DNA from: Asparagopsis taxiformis
Lineage: Eukaryota; Rhodophyta; Florideophyceae; Bonnemaisoniales; Bonnemaisoniaceae
DNA length: 16,460 nucleotides
Assembly (NCBI GenBank): GCA_030407315.1
Contig: JALQPE010000674.1
Coordinates: forward strand, 1-16,460
Direction of reading: 5' to 3'
Below the pieces are notes generated by a model. The model worked only from the letters and a program-made list of their open reading frames with translations, had not been told where the DNA came from and made no database searches. Both the position numbers and the translations under genes were made by a program. Positions 1 to 7,971 of the stretch are shown in pieces (the stretch's first letter is position 1; every line of letters begins with the position of its first letter).

Positions 1-205
1 AAATATAGCTGAGTACGGTGCTCGCGATAGCTTTTAGGTTAAGTCAAATATGTTTTTCGATTATTTTTCGTACGGAAATGCCTTGGAAAAGACGATGCTT
101 GGTCGTTCTCTTGGAGGGAGTCCGTTGCATTGCACTCAATTCGAGAGCATCGTCATGGAGAGGATTCTTTCTGCTTGTTAGAATCGATTTAGAGCAGATC
201 GCTAT

Positions 206-370
206 TGCATTGCTGGCCAGCCCAGAAATTGTAGAATTCCGGGCAGCAAAAATATTGTAAAAAACCTTGCTTTCAGCGGGTCGATTGTGCCGTACGGCAC
301 ACCCCCATCTCAAAAACATGTTCACATGTGCATGTTTTTGAGAATAGCCCAAATTTTAACTCAAATCAGG
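206..370 (+). repeat. Hairpin-palindrome module, copy a
   Basis: First of four ~165-bp copies that begin TGCATTGCTGG and end TCAAATCAGG. Inside are the perfect 14-bp palindrome GTGCCGTACGGCAC (287-300), a 7-nt C-rich spacer, and a 36-nt inverted repeat (308-343) with 13-nt arms TCTCAAAAACATG and CATGTTTTTGAGA around a 10-nt loop that contains CACATGTG. The loop and arms are identical in all copies. This copy and the one at 15739 share AATT-GTAG-AATT near position 230. The other two copies have AATT-CTAC-AATT. Function unknown; a transposon end or protein-binding site is likely. Confidence 0.9.
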
Positions 371-494
371 GTGTTCCCCGGATAAAGGGGTGCTCGCAGC
401 CGCCCCAAAAGCCGCCTAGCTTGACAGCTGTGATTTTAACACATTACACATCAAGGACACTGCCTGCTTCACGCCACCTCGTCAGGTTTCGAGA

Positions 495-520
495 GCCCGA
501 CTCGGGCCCGTTCCGAACGG
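495..520. promoter_or_regulatory. Two abutting 13-bp palindromes
   Basis: GCCCGA-C-TCGGGC (495-507) is followed without a gap by CCGTTC-C-GAACGG (508-520). Both have perfect 6-bp arms around a single central base. The same pair occurs at 16027-16052, where the only change is the central base of the second palindrome (C to T). They lie about 460 bp upstream of the 979 start codon. A dimeric binding site or an RNA structure is possible; that role is inference. Confidence 0.55.
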
Positions 521-657
521 ACACTCACATCTCGATTGCCTGTCTTGCATTCCAGCGGTCATGATAGGTGTATACCTAACAAAATTTCGGTTGTATTGTG
601 TTATTATTTCCAGCGATTGGCGTTCACGACCATTCTTCAAGCAACGTGAAACCTACC

Positions 658-919
658 TCCCCCTATAAGAAAATGAATATGTACCCGTGATATGCCTCAG
701 ATGAACCTATGATGTACGTGATATCTGTACTGTGTGCAAGAGATACTTCGCTGATGTCCGAAAGATGAGCGTAAAGACATCTCAGGTCCATCTTTGGTGT
801 ATCGCTATGTGGCCATCAGCTGAAGAGCGATTGTTCCTTATCAGTACATCAGAGGAACACCATGTACGTCATATGTTCATCATACGGCCATCATTGGTAC
901 ATCTTCACGTCTTACTGGG
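658..919. other. 262-bp segment present only in the left repeat copy
   Basis: The right copy runs directly from sequence matching 657 to sequence matching 920. Both left-copy junctions begin TCC, which suggests a deletion or insertion at microhomology. The segment has no inverted ends or target duplication that I can see. It adds an upstream in-frame ATG (862), but that extension is absent in the other copy and is probably not used. I see no gene here. Confidence 0.6.
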
Positions 920-978
920 TCCACATCACTCCAATACGTCAACGTCAACCATCTCTTTTCCTTTCCAACTCAACAACC

Positions 979-1542
979 ATGGCGGATACGCATTTCAGCA
1001 GTTTGTTTTCAACGGTTTGCGGCGATCAAGTGAGCGCGTCAGCGGAGTCGCGCGGACTCAAGCGCGGCGTCGATGTCAATTTGTTTGCGGACGTGGACGG
1101 TGCGGCTGTGCATATTGGGACGGCTTCGGTGAGCACTGCTGGTGGTGATGTTGGCCTTCCGCGCACGCTGCACAACCACAAGCTGCCGGAAACCGACGAG
1201 GCCGACTACATCGTCGTGCGCAACATTGCGACTAAGGACAAGTTCAAGGACCTCCCGTTCCCGTACATGTTTGATGGCGCCGAGGGACCGCCGGAGACGA
1301 TGGGTGGAGCATACGCCGCGGCGTTTTACCCTTGGGATACTCGGATGATGCGCCCCGCTGCGGAGGATGGCCCTAGCGACATTCGTACCCCTGCTGCAGC
1401 GTCAAACTTCAACGCAGCGACGAACCAGGCCAGCTCGGGACGGATGCCCAGTACCGGTCCAGCAGGCGAAATCACTGGTTCGGGGGGTACGAAGCATCCA
1501 GCACGCTCCATTCCGGTTTCGGGAGGCACTGTGGAACGATAG
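979..1542 (+). CDS. Hypothetical protein, 187 aa, member of a duplicated gene family
   Basis: I do not recognise this protein. The chosen start lies in a strong context (CAACAACC-ATG-G) after a pyrimidine-rich leader, and both are conserved in the second copy at 16251. An upstream in-frame ATG at 862 falls in sequence missing from that copy, so I reject it. The N-terminal half (MADTHF..., then LFADVDGAAVHIGTASVS and DEADYIVVRNIATKDKFKDL) looks folded. It has no signal peptide or membrane segment. The last ~60 residues are rich in Ser, Gly, Thr, Pro and Ala and look disordered. The sequence is GC-rich compared with its flanks. In the right copy the visible frame downstream of its one-base deletion still encodes the same residues except Asn to Asp, which supports real coding. 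The 3' end could continue through an intron I cannot see. Confidence 0.6.
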   Translation: MADTHFSSLFSTVCGDQVSASAESRGLKRGVDVNLFADVDGAAVHIGTASVSTAGGDVGLPRTLHNHKLPETDEADYIVVRNIATKDKFKDLPFPYMFDGAEGPPETMGGAYAAAFYPWDTRMMRPAAEDGPSDIRTPAAASNFNAATNQASSGRMPSTGPAGEITGSGGTKHPARSIPVSGGTVER

Positions 1543-1944
1543 TTCGTTAGACGTAGTAGCTGGTACGAGCCAGTGGACACGCTGTCCTTACGAAACGAAA
1601 CGAGCAGTCCACCCGCTGGTGTTTGACTGTATTGTTAGAACGGTAGAAGTAGAGTGGTAGCGAGTAGACACGAGCGTCACGACGCGACAATCCACGCGAG
1701 GATTACGTTAGCAAACGAGGTGTACGTCACCGGAGGCGCTCTCAACCAAGCCCGGAGGCACTACACGCAATCAACCTTACGTGCGGCGATGGGTAGGGAG
1801 TACGCAGCTCGACGGAGACAAGCCTCGCTAGGCAAAAACGTAAACGTTAAACGTAGAAGTCAGTCGTAGACTAGAGCCGTTGCTCGATCGTTTCTGTGCC
1901 CTTTCCTCCCGGCACGATGCCAATACTATATCGTCTGTGTTTTC
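1543..1944. other. No gene recognised
   Basis: There are only short open frames (for example 1654-1869 on the plus strand) with no recognisable protein character. The stretch is rich in short GTTAG and CGTA-like words. I see nothing else in it. Confidence 0.5.
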
Positions 1945-1950
1945 GGAAGT

Positions 1951-2028
1951 GGACGCGGACGTCCAGTCTCTCTAGTACGGGTCCTAGTCGGCCCCGAGAT
2001 TTACTAGAACAAATGAACGTCCGCGTCC
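1951..2028. repeat. 11-bp inverted repeat leading into the satellite
   Basis: GGACGCGGACG (1951-1961) and CGTCCGCGTCC (2018-2028) are perfect reverse complements. The enclosed DNA contains a degenerate satellite monomer (CTCTAGTAC then TTACTAG). A third, direct relative with one mismatch (GGATGCGGACGTCCA) lies at 2049-2063, just past an A/T-rich run, and marks the start of the regular array. Confidence 0.55.
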
Positions 2029-2058
2029 AAAAAAAAATAAAAATTTTTGGATGCGGAC

Positions 2059-2580
2059 GTCCACTTCTCTAGTACATATGGCGGAATACTAGGGCCCGAC
2101 ATCCACTTTCTCTAGTACATATGGCGGAATACTAGGACCCGACATCCACTTTCTCTAGTACATATGGCGGAATACTAGGACCCGACATCCACTTTCTCTA
2201 GTACGTTTGGCGGAATACTAGGACCCGACATCCACTTTCTCTAGTACATATGGCGGAATACTAGGACCCGACATCCACTTTCTCTAGTACATATGGCGGA
2301 ATACTAGGACCCGACATCCACTTTCTCTAGTACATATGGCGGAATACTAGGACCCGACATCCACTTTCTCTAGTACATATGGCGGAATACTAGGACCCGA
2401 CATCCACTTTCTCTAGTACATATGGCGGAATACTAGGACCCGACATCCACTTTCTCTAGTACATATGGCGGAATACTAGGACCCGACATCCACTTTCTCT
2501 AGTACATATGGCGGAATACTAGGACCCGACATCCACTTTCTCTAGTACATATGGCGGAATACTAGGACCCGACATCCAGT
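2059..2580. repeat. 43-bp satellite, about 12 units
   Basis: A tandem array with period 43 bp: ATCCACTTTCTC begins at 2101, 2144, 2187 and onward to 2531, and a terminal unit opens at 2574. The first unit is 42 bp because of a one-T loss. Units are almost identical; variants are a GGG for GGA in the first unit and CGTTTGG for CATATGG in the fourth. Each unit contains the inverted repeat CTAGTA-N12-TACTAG. There are no unique spacers between repeats, so it is not a CRISPR array. Recent homogenisation is implied by the high identity. Confidence 0.95.
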
Positions 2581-2689
2581 ATACAATATATCAGCGAAAA
2601 CCGGGAGGGAAGAAATTACAGCGGATGGTAAATTCAGGGCCCATATCGGACCGTATTTTATTCTCTCATTTAGGAAACTGCTCGTATAC

Positions 2690-2815
2690 AATACGTCTCT
2701 CTAGAATAGGGAATACATATCTGGTCAGAATAGGAAATAAATACCCGGTTAGAATAGGAATAAATACCCGGTTAGAATAGGAAATACGTATCCAGCCAGA
2801 ATACAAAATACCTGT
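2690..2815. repeat. ~24-bp minisatellite, 4-5 degenerate units
   Basis: The motif GGTTAGAATAGGAAATAAATA recurs with period 23-24 bp. The units (GTCAGAATAGG, GTTAGAATAGG, GTTAGAATAGG, GCCAGAATAC) diverge toward both ends. No coding potential is evident. Confidence 0.7.
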
Positions 2816-2839
2816 CAGCATATCGTCGATCACCCATCT

Positions 2840-4205
2840 CCCTCACTATCGCGTTCTCCCTACCATCCGAACGCCATGCACCACCATCCGCACATACTGC
2901 AAGAACCCTCACGACCTAGATTACAAAAAATACGCTCCTTCCCAATACCATCCCCGCTTTCCTCGACACCACCCCAGCCCATTAAATCATCAAGACATCA
3001 AACACGAACATGGTCAGCAAAATCTTACACCACTTGAAACGCACTCTCACTTCTATCGTATGCCCCAAAATATACACATACCAGAAACACCTCACAGCTT
3101 CATTCCCCATCTTCCTACATCCCTTCTTCACTCTCCTTCAGTCCTGCCGTTCCTGCTTCACCACTCCTGCATCACATACACAACATCAGAATCAACCACA
3201 ACAGTCAGACTCAAAAGCAACGCTTACCACGACAGATATCCTAGAAACTCCCTTACTTACCTCTCCGAGAGGATGACTGAATCATCCATCCTACACAAAA
3301 TACAAACCATGATCCAAAAACCTTGCAATGAATAATCAAAGTCAGCAGTCCATATCTTCGCAAAACAAGTCTTGGTGCTCAGTAAACTTACCTTCTGTCA
3401 TCAACATTCCTGCATCATCTACACAACATCGGAATCAACCACAACAGTCAGACTCAAAACCAACCTTCCATCACAGCATACTTTCAAAACTCGCACACTT
3501 ACCTTCGCTCCACACAATACACACCATGACTCAATAGGCTTCCAATGAAAAATATCGCATCAACGGAAATAGTCAGACTCAAAACCAACCTTCCCTCGCT
3601 GCTTACTTTCAAAACTCGCACACTTACTTACCTGTTCCATCCTGCACACAATAAAAAACCATAAATCACGTAATCGTGTAGCCAAGAAAAGTAGTCAGCA
3701 TTCCGCATCTTCGCACAACCGGTCTGGGCGCCCAATGTGACTTACCTTCCGTCATCACTATTCCTCCATCACCTACGCAACATCGGATTCAATCGCAACA
3801 GTCAGATTGAAAACCAACGTTTCCCTCGCTACATACCCTGAGAACTCGCAAATGTACCTCTCATCCATCCTACACACAATACAAACCATGATCCAAAAAC
3901 CTTGCAATTAACAATAATCATAGTCAGCAGTCCATATCTTCGCAAAGCACATCTTGGCACTCAATGAAACTTACCTTCCGTCATCAACATTCCTGCATCA
4001 TCTACACAACATCGGAATCAACCACAACAGTCAGACTCAAAATCAACCTTCCCTCACAGCATACTTTCAAAACTTCACGTACCTCTCTTCCATCCTCCGC
4101 TCAATACACACCATCAGTCAACAGGCTTCCCATGAAAAATATCGCATCAACGGAAATAGTCAGACTCAAAACCCACGCTTCCCTCAACGCATACCCTCGA
4201 GGGTA
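2840..4205. repeat. G-poor higher-order repeat field
   Basis: The plus strand is very poor in G and rich in C, A and T. A recurring core reads CCTGCATCATCTACACAACA, then CGGAATCAACCACAACAGTC and AGACTCAAAA; copies begin near 3166, 3408, 3762 and 3992, with partial copies near 3575 and 4160. Blocks around 3300-3600 recur at 3885-4180 with an offset of about 582-589 bp, which gives a higher-order repeat of two larger units. Frames within it (for example 3010-3276) are repeat-derived, lack recognisable protein features and shift between copies, so I call none of them genes. The field ends with the 14-bp palindrome TACCCTCGAGGGTA (4192-4205). Confidence 0.8.
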
Positions 4206-4220
4206 GAGGATGGAACGAAG

Positions 4221-4258
4221 GTACGTGCGCGAATCTTGATCAAGATTCGCGCACGTAC
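4221..4258. repeat. Perfect 38-bp palindrome
   Basis: The half-site GTACGTGCGCGAATCTTGA is followed directly by its exact reverse complement, with no loop. Symmetry stops at 4220 and 4259. It lies 24 bp beyond the stop of a small minus-strand reading frame and at the edge of the G-poor repeat field. It could be a cruciform, a terminator-like 3' structure, a binding site, or a junction of two inverted element ends. I cannot choose between these. Confidence 0.9.
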
Positions 4259-4281
4259 AAAGCAAAGTCGGTCAAAGAAGA

Positions 4282-4407
4282 TCAGTCGGTGATGAGGGCG
4301 GAGTGGAGCCTGCGGCGTCGACCGGACAGCTTTCTGCGTCCGCTTAAGTCTTGCTGTGCATACTCGAAATCATCGCCGGCAGTGAGATTGAGTATGGCCC
4401 AAGCCAT
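4282..4407 (-). CDS. Possible small ORF or terminal exon, 41 aa
   Basis: The reading frame starts with an ATG in a strong context (GAGACC-ATG-G). It opens with hydrophobic residues, continues with an acidic patch (AGDDFEYAQQD) and ends in a basic tail with SGRRKLSGRRRR before TGA. The frame is also open upstream to about 4542, but that part is AT-rich and unlike coding sequence, so this could equally be a last exon with its acceptor in the AT-rich stretch. No homologue is recognised. The 38-bp palindrome follows the stop. Confidence 0.25.
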   Translation of the reverse strand: MAWAILNLTAGDDFEYAQQDLSGRRKLSGRRRRLHSALITD

Positions 4408-4855
4408 GGTCTCTGATTCCCCGAACAAAGAGATCCGGATCGAGAACAACGAATATAAACATATAATCATATATATGAGAATCCATTTGCTTTCCTTACA
4501 TGATCTGTGGCATATCCGCTGTAAAGCACATTCAGATTCCACGAAGTTTGGAAATAAAAAAGTTTATTATTACAAATGAATTAATTGAAAATTCATCTCC
4601 CAGGGCAGTCGTTCGTCCTTCCATGCACACGTTGCCAGCACGCAATGTGATGTAACAGTTGGAAATGATTGAACTCTCGGTTAAATTCCACCGTTGGGAT
4701 GTCAGCTGGAGTGAGCACAAAACTACTACCCAAAAAACTACGAACACGTTACATTCCAAGTCTCGAAAGCACCACAAAAATAAAATTGGTCGCATCTGGA
4801 CGGCACAGTCTCCCCTGTTCAGCTCGCAATCCTCCCTTTTGCGTCAAAACTCGAC
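4408..4855. promoter_or_regulatory. Upstream region of the transposase gene
   Basis: No convincing gene. There is an AT-rich tract around 4445-4480 (AATATAAACATATAATC) and another at 4550-4585. AAAAATAAAATTGG lies about 75 bp before the ATG, followed by a pyrimidine-rich stretch. Any of these could serve as core promoter elements. I found no obvious inverted partner on the far side of the gene pair, so the element boundary is not fixed here. Confidence 0.35.
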
Positions 4856-7800
4856 ATGGAATGCAAGTATGAAGGGTGCTTCTACTACTGCGTAGATGCT
4901 TATGCGCTCGCGCTGCATGAGCGAACGTGTCGCTACCGTTTCAACCCCTCTCCCCAACATTTCAACAACGCTCGTGTCCCTGCCGTCACCCATGAGCCTG
5001 CTCGAAACGGCGACCATGATTCCCCGCAACCCAGCTCCCCAGACCCAGAATCTGGTCGTGCTTCCTCCAGCGACTCACCCTGTGACGCTTCACTGCCACC
5101 AACCTCAACCCCCTCCCGCGCAGACCTCCTCGTGCAATCCCTCGCCGCCAGTCTCACAACCCTCGAGTACAAGGCCGGCGCTGGCCGCGTGAGCGAAGTC
5201 ATCACCATCCTACAAGACCCCGCATTCTCCCTAGAAAAGTTCAACAGCGCCGTTCGCACCGTAGAAGAATGTCGCCACGTTACCGCTTCCATGGTCGAAA
5301 CACATTTCCGCACCGAAGGTTACAAGAGCCACATCATTCCAGACAAAACTGGTAAGTACTCGGCACAGCTGTACCTCCGCGACCCAGTCGACATGCTCCG
5401 CAGGCAGTTAGCACTGGCTAACGACCAAAATACTCTCTTCCACCCCTCCCCACAGACCGCCCCAGACGGCACCGCAATATTTTCTCATCCCCTACACACA
5501 GAATTCGCGAAAACGCTGCACCAGGTTACTAGACAGCGCGTGCAGCTCTCGGAAGATCCACAGGTCGTATGGGCAGAGGAAAATGATCCCACCGCTTCCT
5601 CCTTTGCCGGCCTCCTCCAAGTGTACTCCGACAAGAGCAGCACAAGCCTCAAGAGCTCCGCAATCGTCGCATACCCCATACACGTCACACTGCTCAACTT
5701 CTCCGCCCCCCTCCGTCGCCACTGCATCCGTACCGGCCTCACCATCGTCGGGTATCTTCCGTACATTGTTAACCCTTCGTCCAACGCCTTGTTCGGTGAT
5801 GAAATGCCGACAACCTCTAGTTCTGCTAGTCGCGCTCGCAAAATTGATATTCTTCATAAAGCACTCGAAAAAGTGTTTTCGTCCCTATCCACCGCGTTCT
5901 CTTCCGGGTTCCCCTGCACAGACTCCACTGCAACTGCCCGCCAATGCTTTCCCATCCTAGCCAATTATTGCTGCGACTTTCCAGAGGCCAAAGAGCTGTC
6001 ATGCACTCGCAACAGCACTACCACCACACATCCCTGCCACCGCTGCTACATCCCCGCCACTCAACTTGAATCCAGCGCGCCACACCAGCCCCGCTCCCTC
6101 GATGATACACGCTCTGCACGCCAAGAGAGCGCTCAGGAGCATACAACTGCTCCGCTCGAAGCTCTCTCCCTCCTCGAACAACACTCTGTCCTCGAATCGA
6201 CCGCTCTTTTACCCACCAACAGTCCCCTAGACCCCTACAACATTTTCTCCTTCGAGCCTCTGCACAATCTCCACCTCGGCATCTCAAAGCTCATCAAACA
6301 GTGCATTGTCCACCGCCTCAGCTCCCCAGACCTCACCACCACTGCCTCCCATTCCGGGACACCTCGCACCTTCAAGAAGGTGAAAAAATCCATCCTCGCC
6401 GGCTCAAACAGCATTCTGTCCGCTATCGAACGCGACTACTACATCACCGGTCTTCATGTCGACTTCTCCAAGGGTGAGAAGGGCACCAATTTGAACGGCC
6501 TCTTCACGGAGGACGGCATACGCGGCATGCTCGCAGCCAAAGACTATCACCATGTCGACATGGTGTTCCCTTTCATCGCAGCATTCATTGACACATGCTG
6601 TGACGAAGTAGATACAGCCCCCCTCACTTCCATCTGCACGCAATACTCTGACCTCGTCGCATGGGTCATGAAACGCGGTCGCATCAAGCACTGGACTGCC
6701 GCCGAACTAGAAAGCCTCCAAAACTCCATTTCCTATTTCAAACAATCAATGCTCTCCACCCTCGGCCCATTCCACACCACAGGTCTCAAAACTTTCAAGT
6801 TCCATCTTCTAGACCATCTTCCCGGTGACTTGCAGAGATATGGCGCCCTGGAACACATTGATGCAGGCCCTTACGAACACTCGCATCTTCTGTTCAAACA
6901 GAGTTATAGGAAAACCTCTCGAAGGCGCTCCACAGCCATGGAAGAGACTATTCGCCACATGGAATTCTCCTTGGCCACTCCAACTGGTCACACCCCATCG
7001 AACACATTGGGAAACCCACGCATGATATCGCCCACAGACGGTGCAGTACTCGTTCGCGACGGATTCACCGTTGCACTGCACGACTTTGCCTCCCTGCTGC
7101 CCGATGCAACCCTCCTCGTTGCAGATATCGACGGACAGCCCGATCCTGCCACTCTTTTGCCTCTGCACAACTCCTCGTTCCCGTCTGGCACCATAACGCT
7201 ATTCCAGCAACTCGGTGACACAGCTGCACAAGCGTTCCTCACCCTCGCTAGACTGCGCGCCACGGCAGAAGGCCCTCCAATACATGACATGGACATTTCC
7301 GTCACCGTGGTAAAGTCCGCCTACGTCATGGGAGGGTACGTCCCAGATGCCGACGACTTTGACCCGCACAGTGGCATGCTTCGCCCCACAAACGTGTCGA
7401 GGCACAAGCAGCAGCGCGTCTTTGCAACTTCATCGTTCGGCCCCGCAAAGAGATCGCAGTACTCCTTTGTCGTCATCTCCGGAACTGCCGATGACTACAG
7501 AACCATATGGGTAGGGCGCGTCCTGGCACTGGTACGCCTGCAGTCTCCAAACCTGTTTCAACCTGTAGAACTCGCTTTCGTTCAGTATATGACCTGCTTT
7601 GCCCCAAAAACCGCTGTGGAAAAATCACTTGGGTGCATTTGTTTAAAGTGGTCCACATGGGACCCGGACAACGGATCCGTTGACAGCAATGACACTGCAT
7701 CCCACAGTGCAGGTGGTCCTTGGTTTGACCTCATTCCTGCATCTACTATATCTGGCACCGTGCACATCGTACGAAGTAACTTTCCAGTCAAGCCATTTAC

Positions 7801-7894
7801 GAAACAAATGCACTGGTCGGACCACCGTTTCTATCTCAACCGCTTCTACACCAACACTGATTACCAATTCACAGATGATAATGAAGAAGAATAA
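4856..7894 (+). CDS. Plavaka/CACTA-like DDE transposase, 1012 aa
   Basis: A single uninterrupted frame with the layout of Plavaka-type (CACTA/TNP2-related) transposases. An N-terminal C2HC finger (Cys3, Cys8, His21, Cys25) is followed by a Ser/Pro-rich linker (about 40-90). The central part has YSDKSS at Asp259, then a YP...N...R stretch and VGYLP (298-302), DFPEAK at Asp374, Cys383 with CHRC (394-397), and FEPLHNLHLG at Glu467-Gly475. A later conserved block has HLLDHLP (650-656) and YEHSHLLFKQSYRKTSRR from Tyr673. The C-terminus ends near FYLNRFY. These match motifs I know from the family; the assignment of individual catalytic acids is inference. Length is usual for the class, with no frameshift. 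It cuts and joins element DNA in the nucleus. The stop overlaps AATAAA, and the convergent neighbour begins 77 bp on. It is possibly still functional. Confidence 0.85.
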   Translation: MECKYEGCFYYCVDAYALALHERTCRYRFNPSPQHFNNARVPAVTHEPARNGDHDSPQPSSPDPESGRASSSDSPCDASLPPTSTPSRADLLVQSLAASLTTLEYKAGAGRVSEVITILQDPAFSLEKFNSAVRTVEECRHVTASMVETHFRTEGYKSHIIPDKTGKYSAQLYLRDPVDMLRRQLALANDQNTLFHPSPQTAPDGTAIFSHPLHTEFAKTLHQVTRQRVQLSEDPQVVWAEENDPTASSFAGLLQVYSDKSSTSLKSSAIVAYPIHVTLLNFSAPLRRHCIRTGLTIVGYLPYIVNPSSNALFGDEMPTTSSSASRARKIDILHKALEKVFSSLSTAFSSGFPCTDSTATARQCFPILANYCCDFPEAKELSCTRNSTTTTHPCHRCYIPATQLESSAPHQPRSLDDTRSARQESAQEHTTAPLEALSLLEQHSVLESTALLPTNSPLDPYNIFSFEPLHNLHLGISKLIKQCIVHRLSSPDLTTTASHSGTPRTFKKVKKSILAGSNSILSAIERDYYITGLHVDFSKGEKGTNLNGLFTEDGIRGMLAAKDYHHVDMVFPFIAAFIDTCCDEVDTAPLTSICTQYSDLVAWVMKRGRIKHWTAAELESLQNSISYFKQSMLSTLGPFHTTGLKTFKFHLLDHLPGDLQRYGALEHIDAGPYEHSHLLFKQSYRKTSRRRSTAMEETIRHMEFSLATPTGHTPSNTLGNPRMISPTDGAVLVRDGFTVALHDFASLLPDATLLVADIDGQPDPATLLPLHNSSFPSGTITLFQQLGDTAAQAFLTLARLRATAEGPPIHDMDISVTVVKSAYVMGGYVPDADDFDPHSGMLRPTNVSRHKQQRVFATSSFGPAKRSQYSFVVISGTADDYRTIWVGRVLALVRLQSPNLFQPVELAFVQYMTCFAPKTAVEKSLGCICLKWSTWDPDNGSVDSNDTASHSAGGPWFDLIPASTISGTVHIVRSNFPVKPFTKQMHWSDHRFYLNRFYTNTDYQFTDDNEEE

Positions 7895-7971
7895 ATCTAA
7901 ATCGCAGCACTCTATTGATAATGTACTACATGATAAACCTTCTAGTCAACGTCACATTTACTGCACTAATT

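Larger units (their letters stand above)
1..1190 (+). repeat. Left copy of a large direct repeat (upstream repeat plus 5' part of a gene)
   Basis: This stretch matches 15530-16460 nearly base for base in the same orientation, and the match begins at the window edge, so it may extend further left. It contains an AT-rich block (1-205), the hairpin module (206-370), a following block with tandem palindromes (371-657) and the beginning of the gene at 979. The main difference is about 262 bp at 658-919 that the right copy lacks. No reverse transcriptase or integrase lies between the copies, so I do not call these LTRs. A dispersed or tandem duplication of a gene with its upstream region explains them better. 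Confidence 0.85.

Noticed and set aside
308..343. Helitron 3'-end hairpin
   Set aside because: No CTRR-type terminus follows the hairpin, and no Rep/helicase gene is in the window.
44..352. Minus-strand frame repeated at 15574-15840 and similar frames across the hairpin modules
   Set aside because: They read through the structured repeat, differ in frame and ends between copies, and look like translated repeat only.
862..978. N-terminal extension of the 979 gene from the ATG at 862
   Set aside because: The ATG lies in sequence absent from the second copy, while the ATG at 979 has a strong conserved context in both.
2059..2580. CRISPR array
   Set aside because: The 43-bp units are contiguous and identical, with no unique spacers and no cas genes.
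3010..3335. Short plus-strand frames in the G-poor field as genes
   Set aside because: They are made of the local repeat, change frame between units and have low-complexity products.
4933..5857. Minus-strand frames of 118-126 codons within the transposase gene
   Set aside because: Shadows opposite a conserved transposase reading frame.
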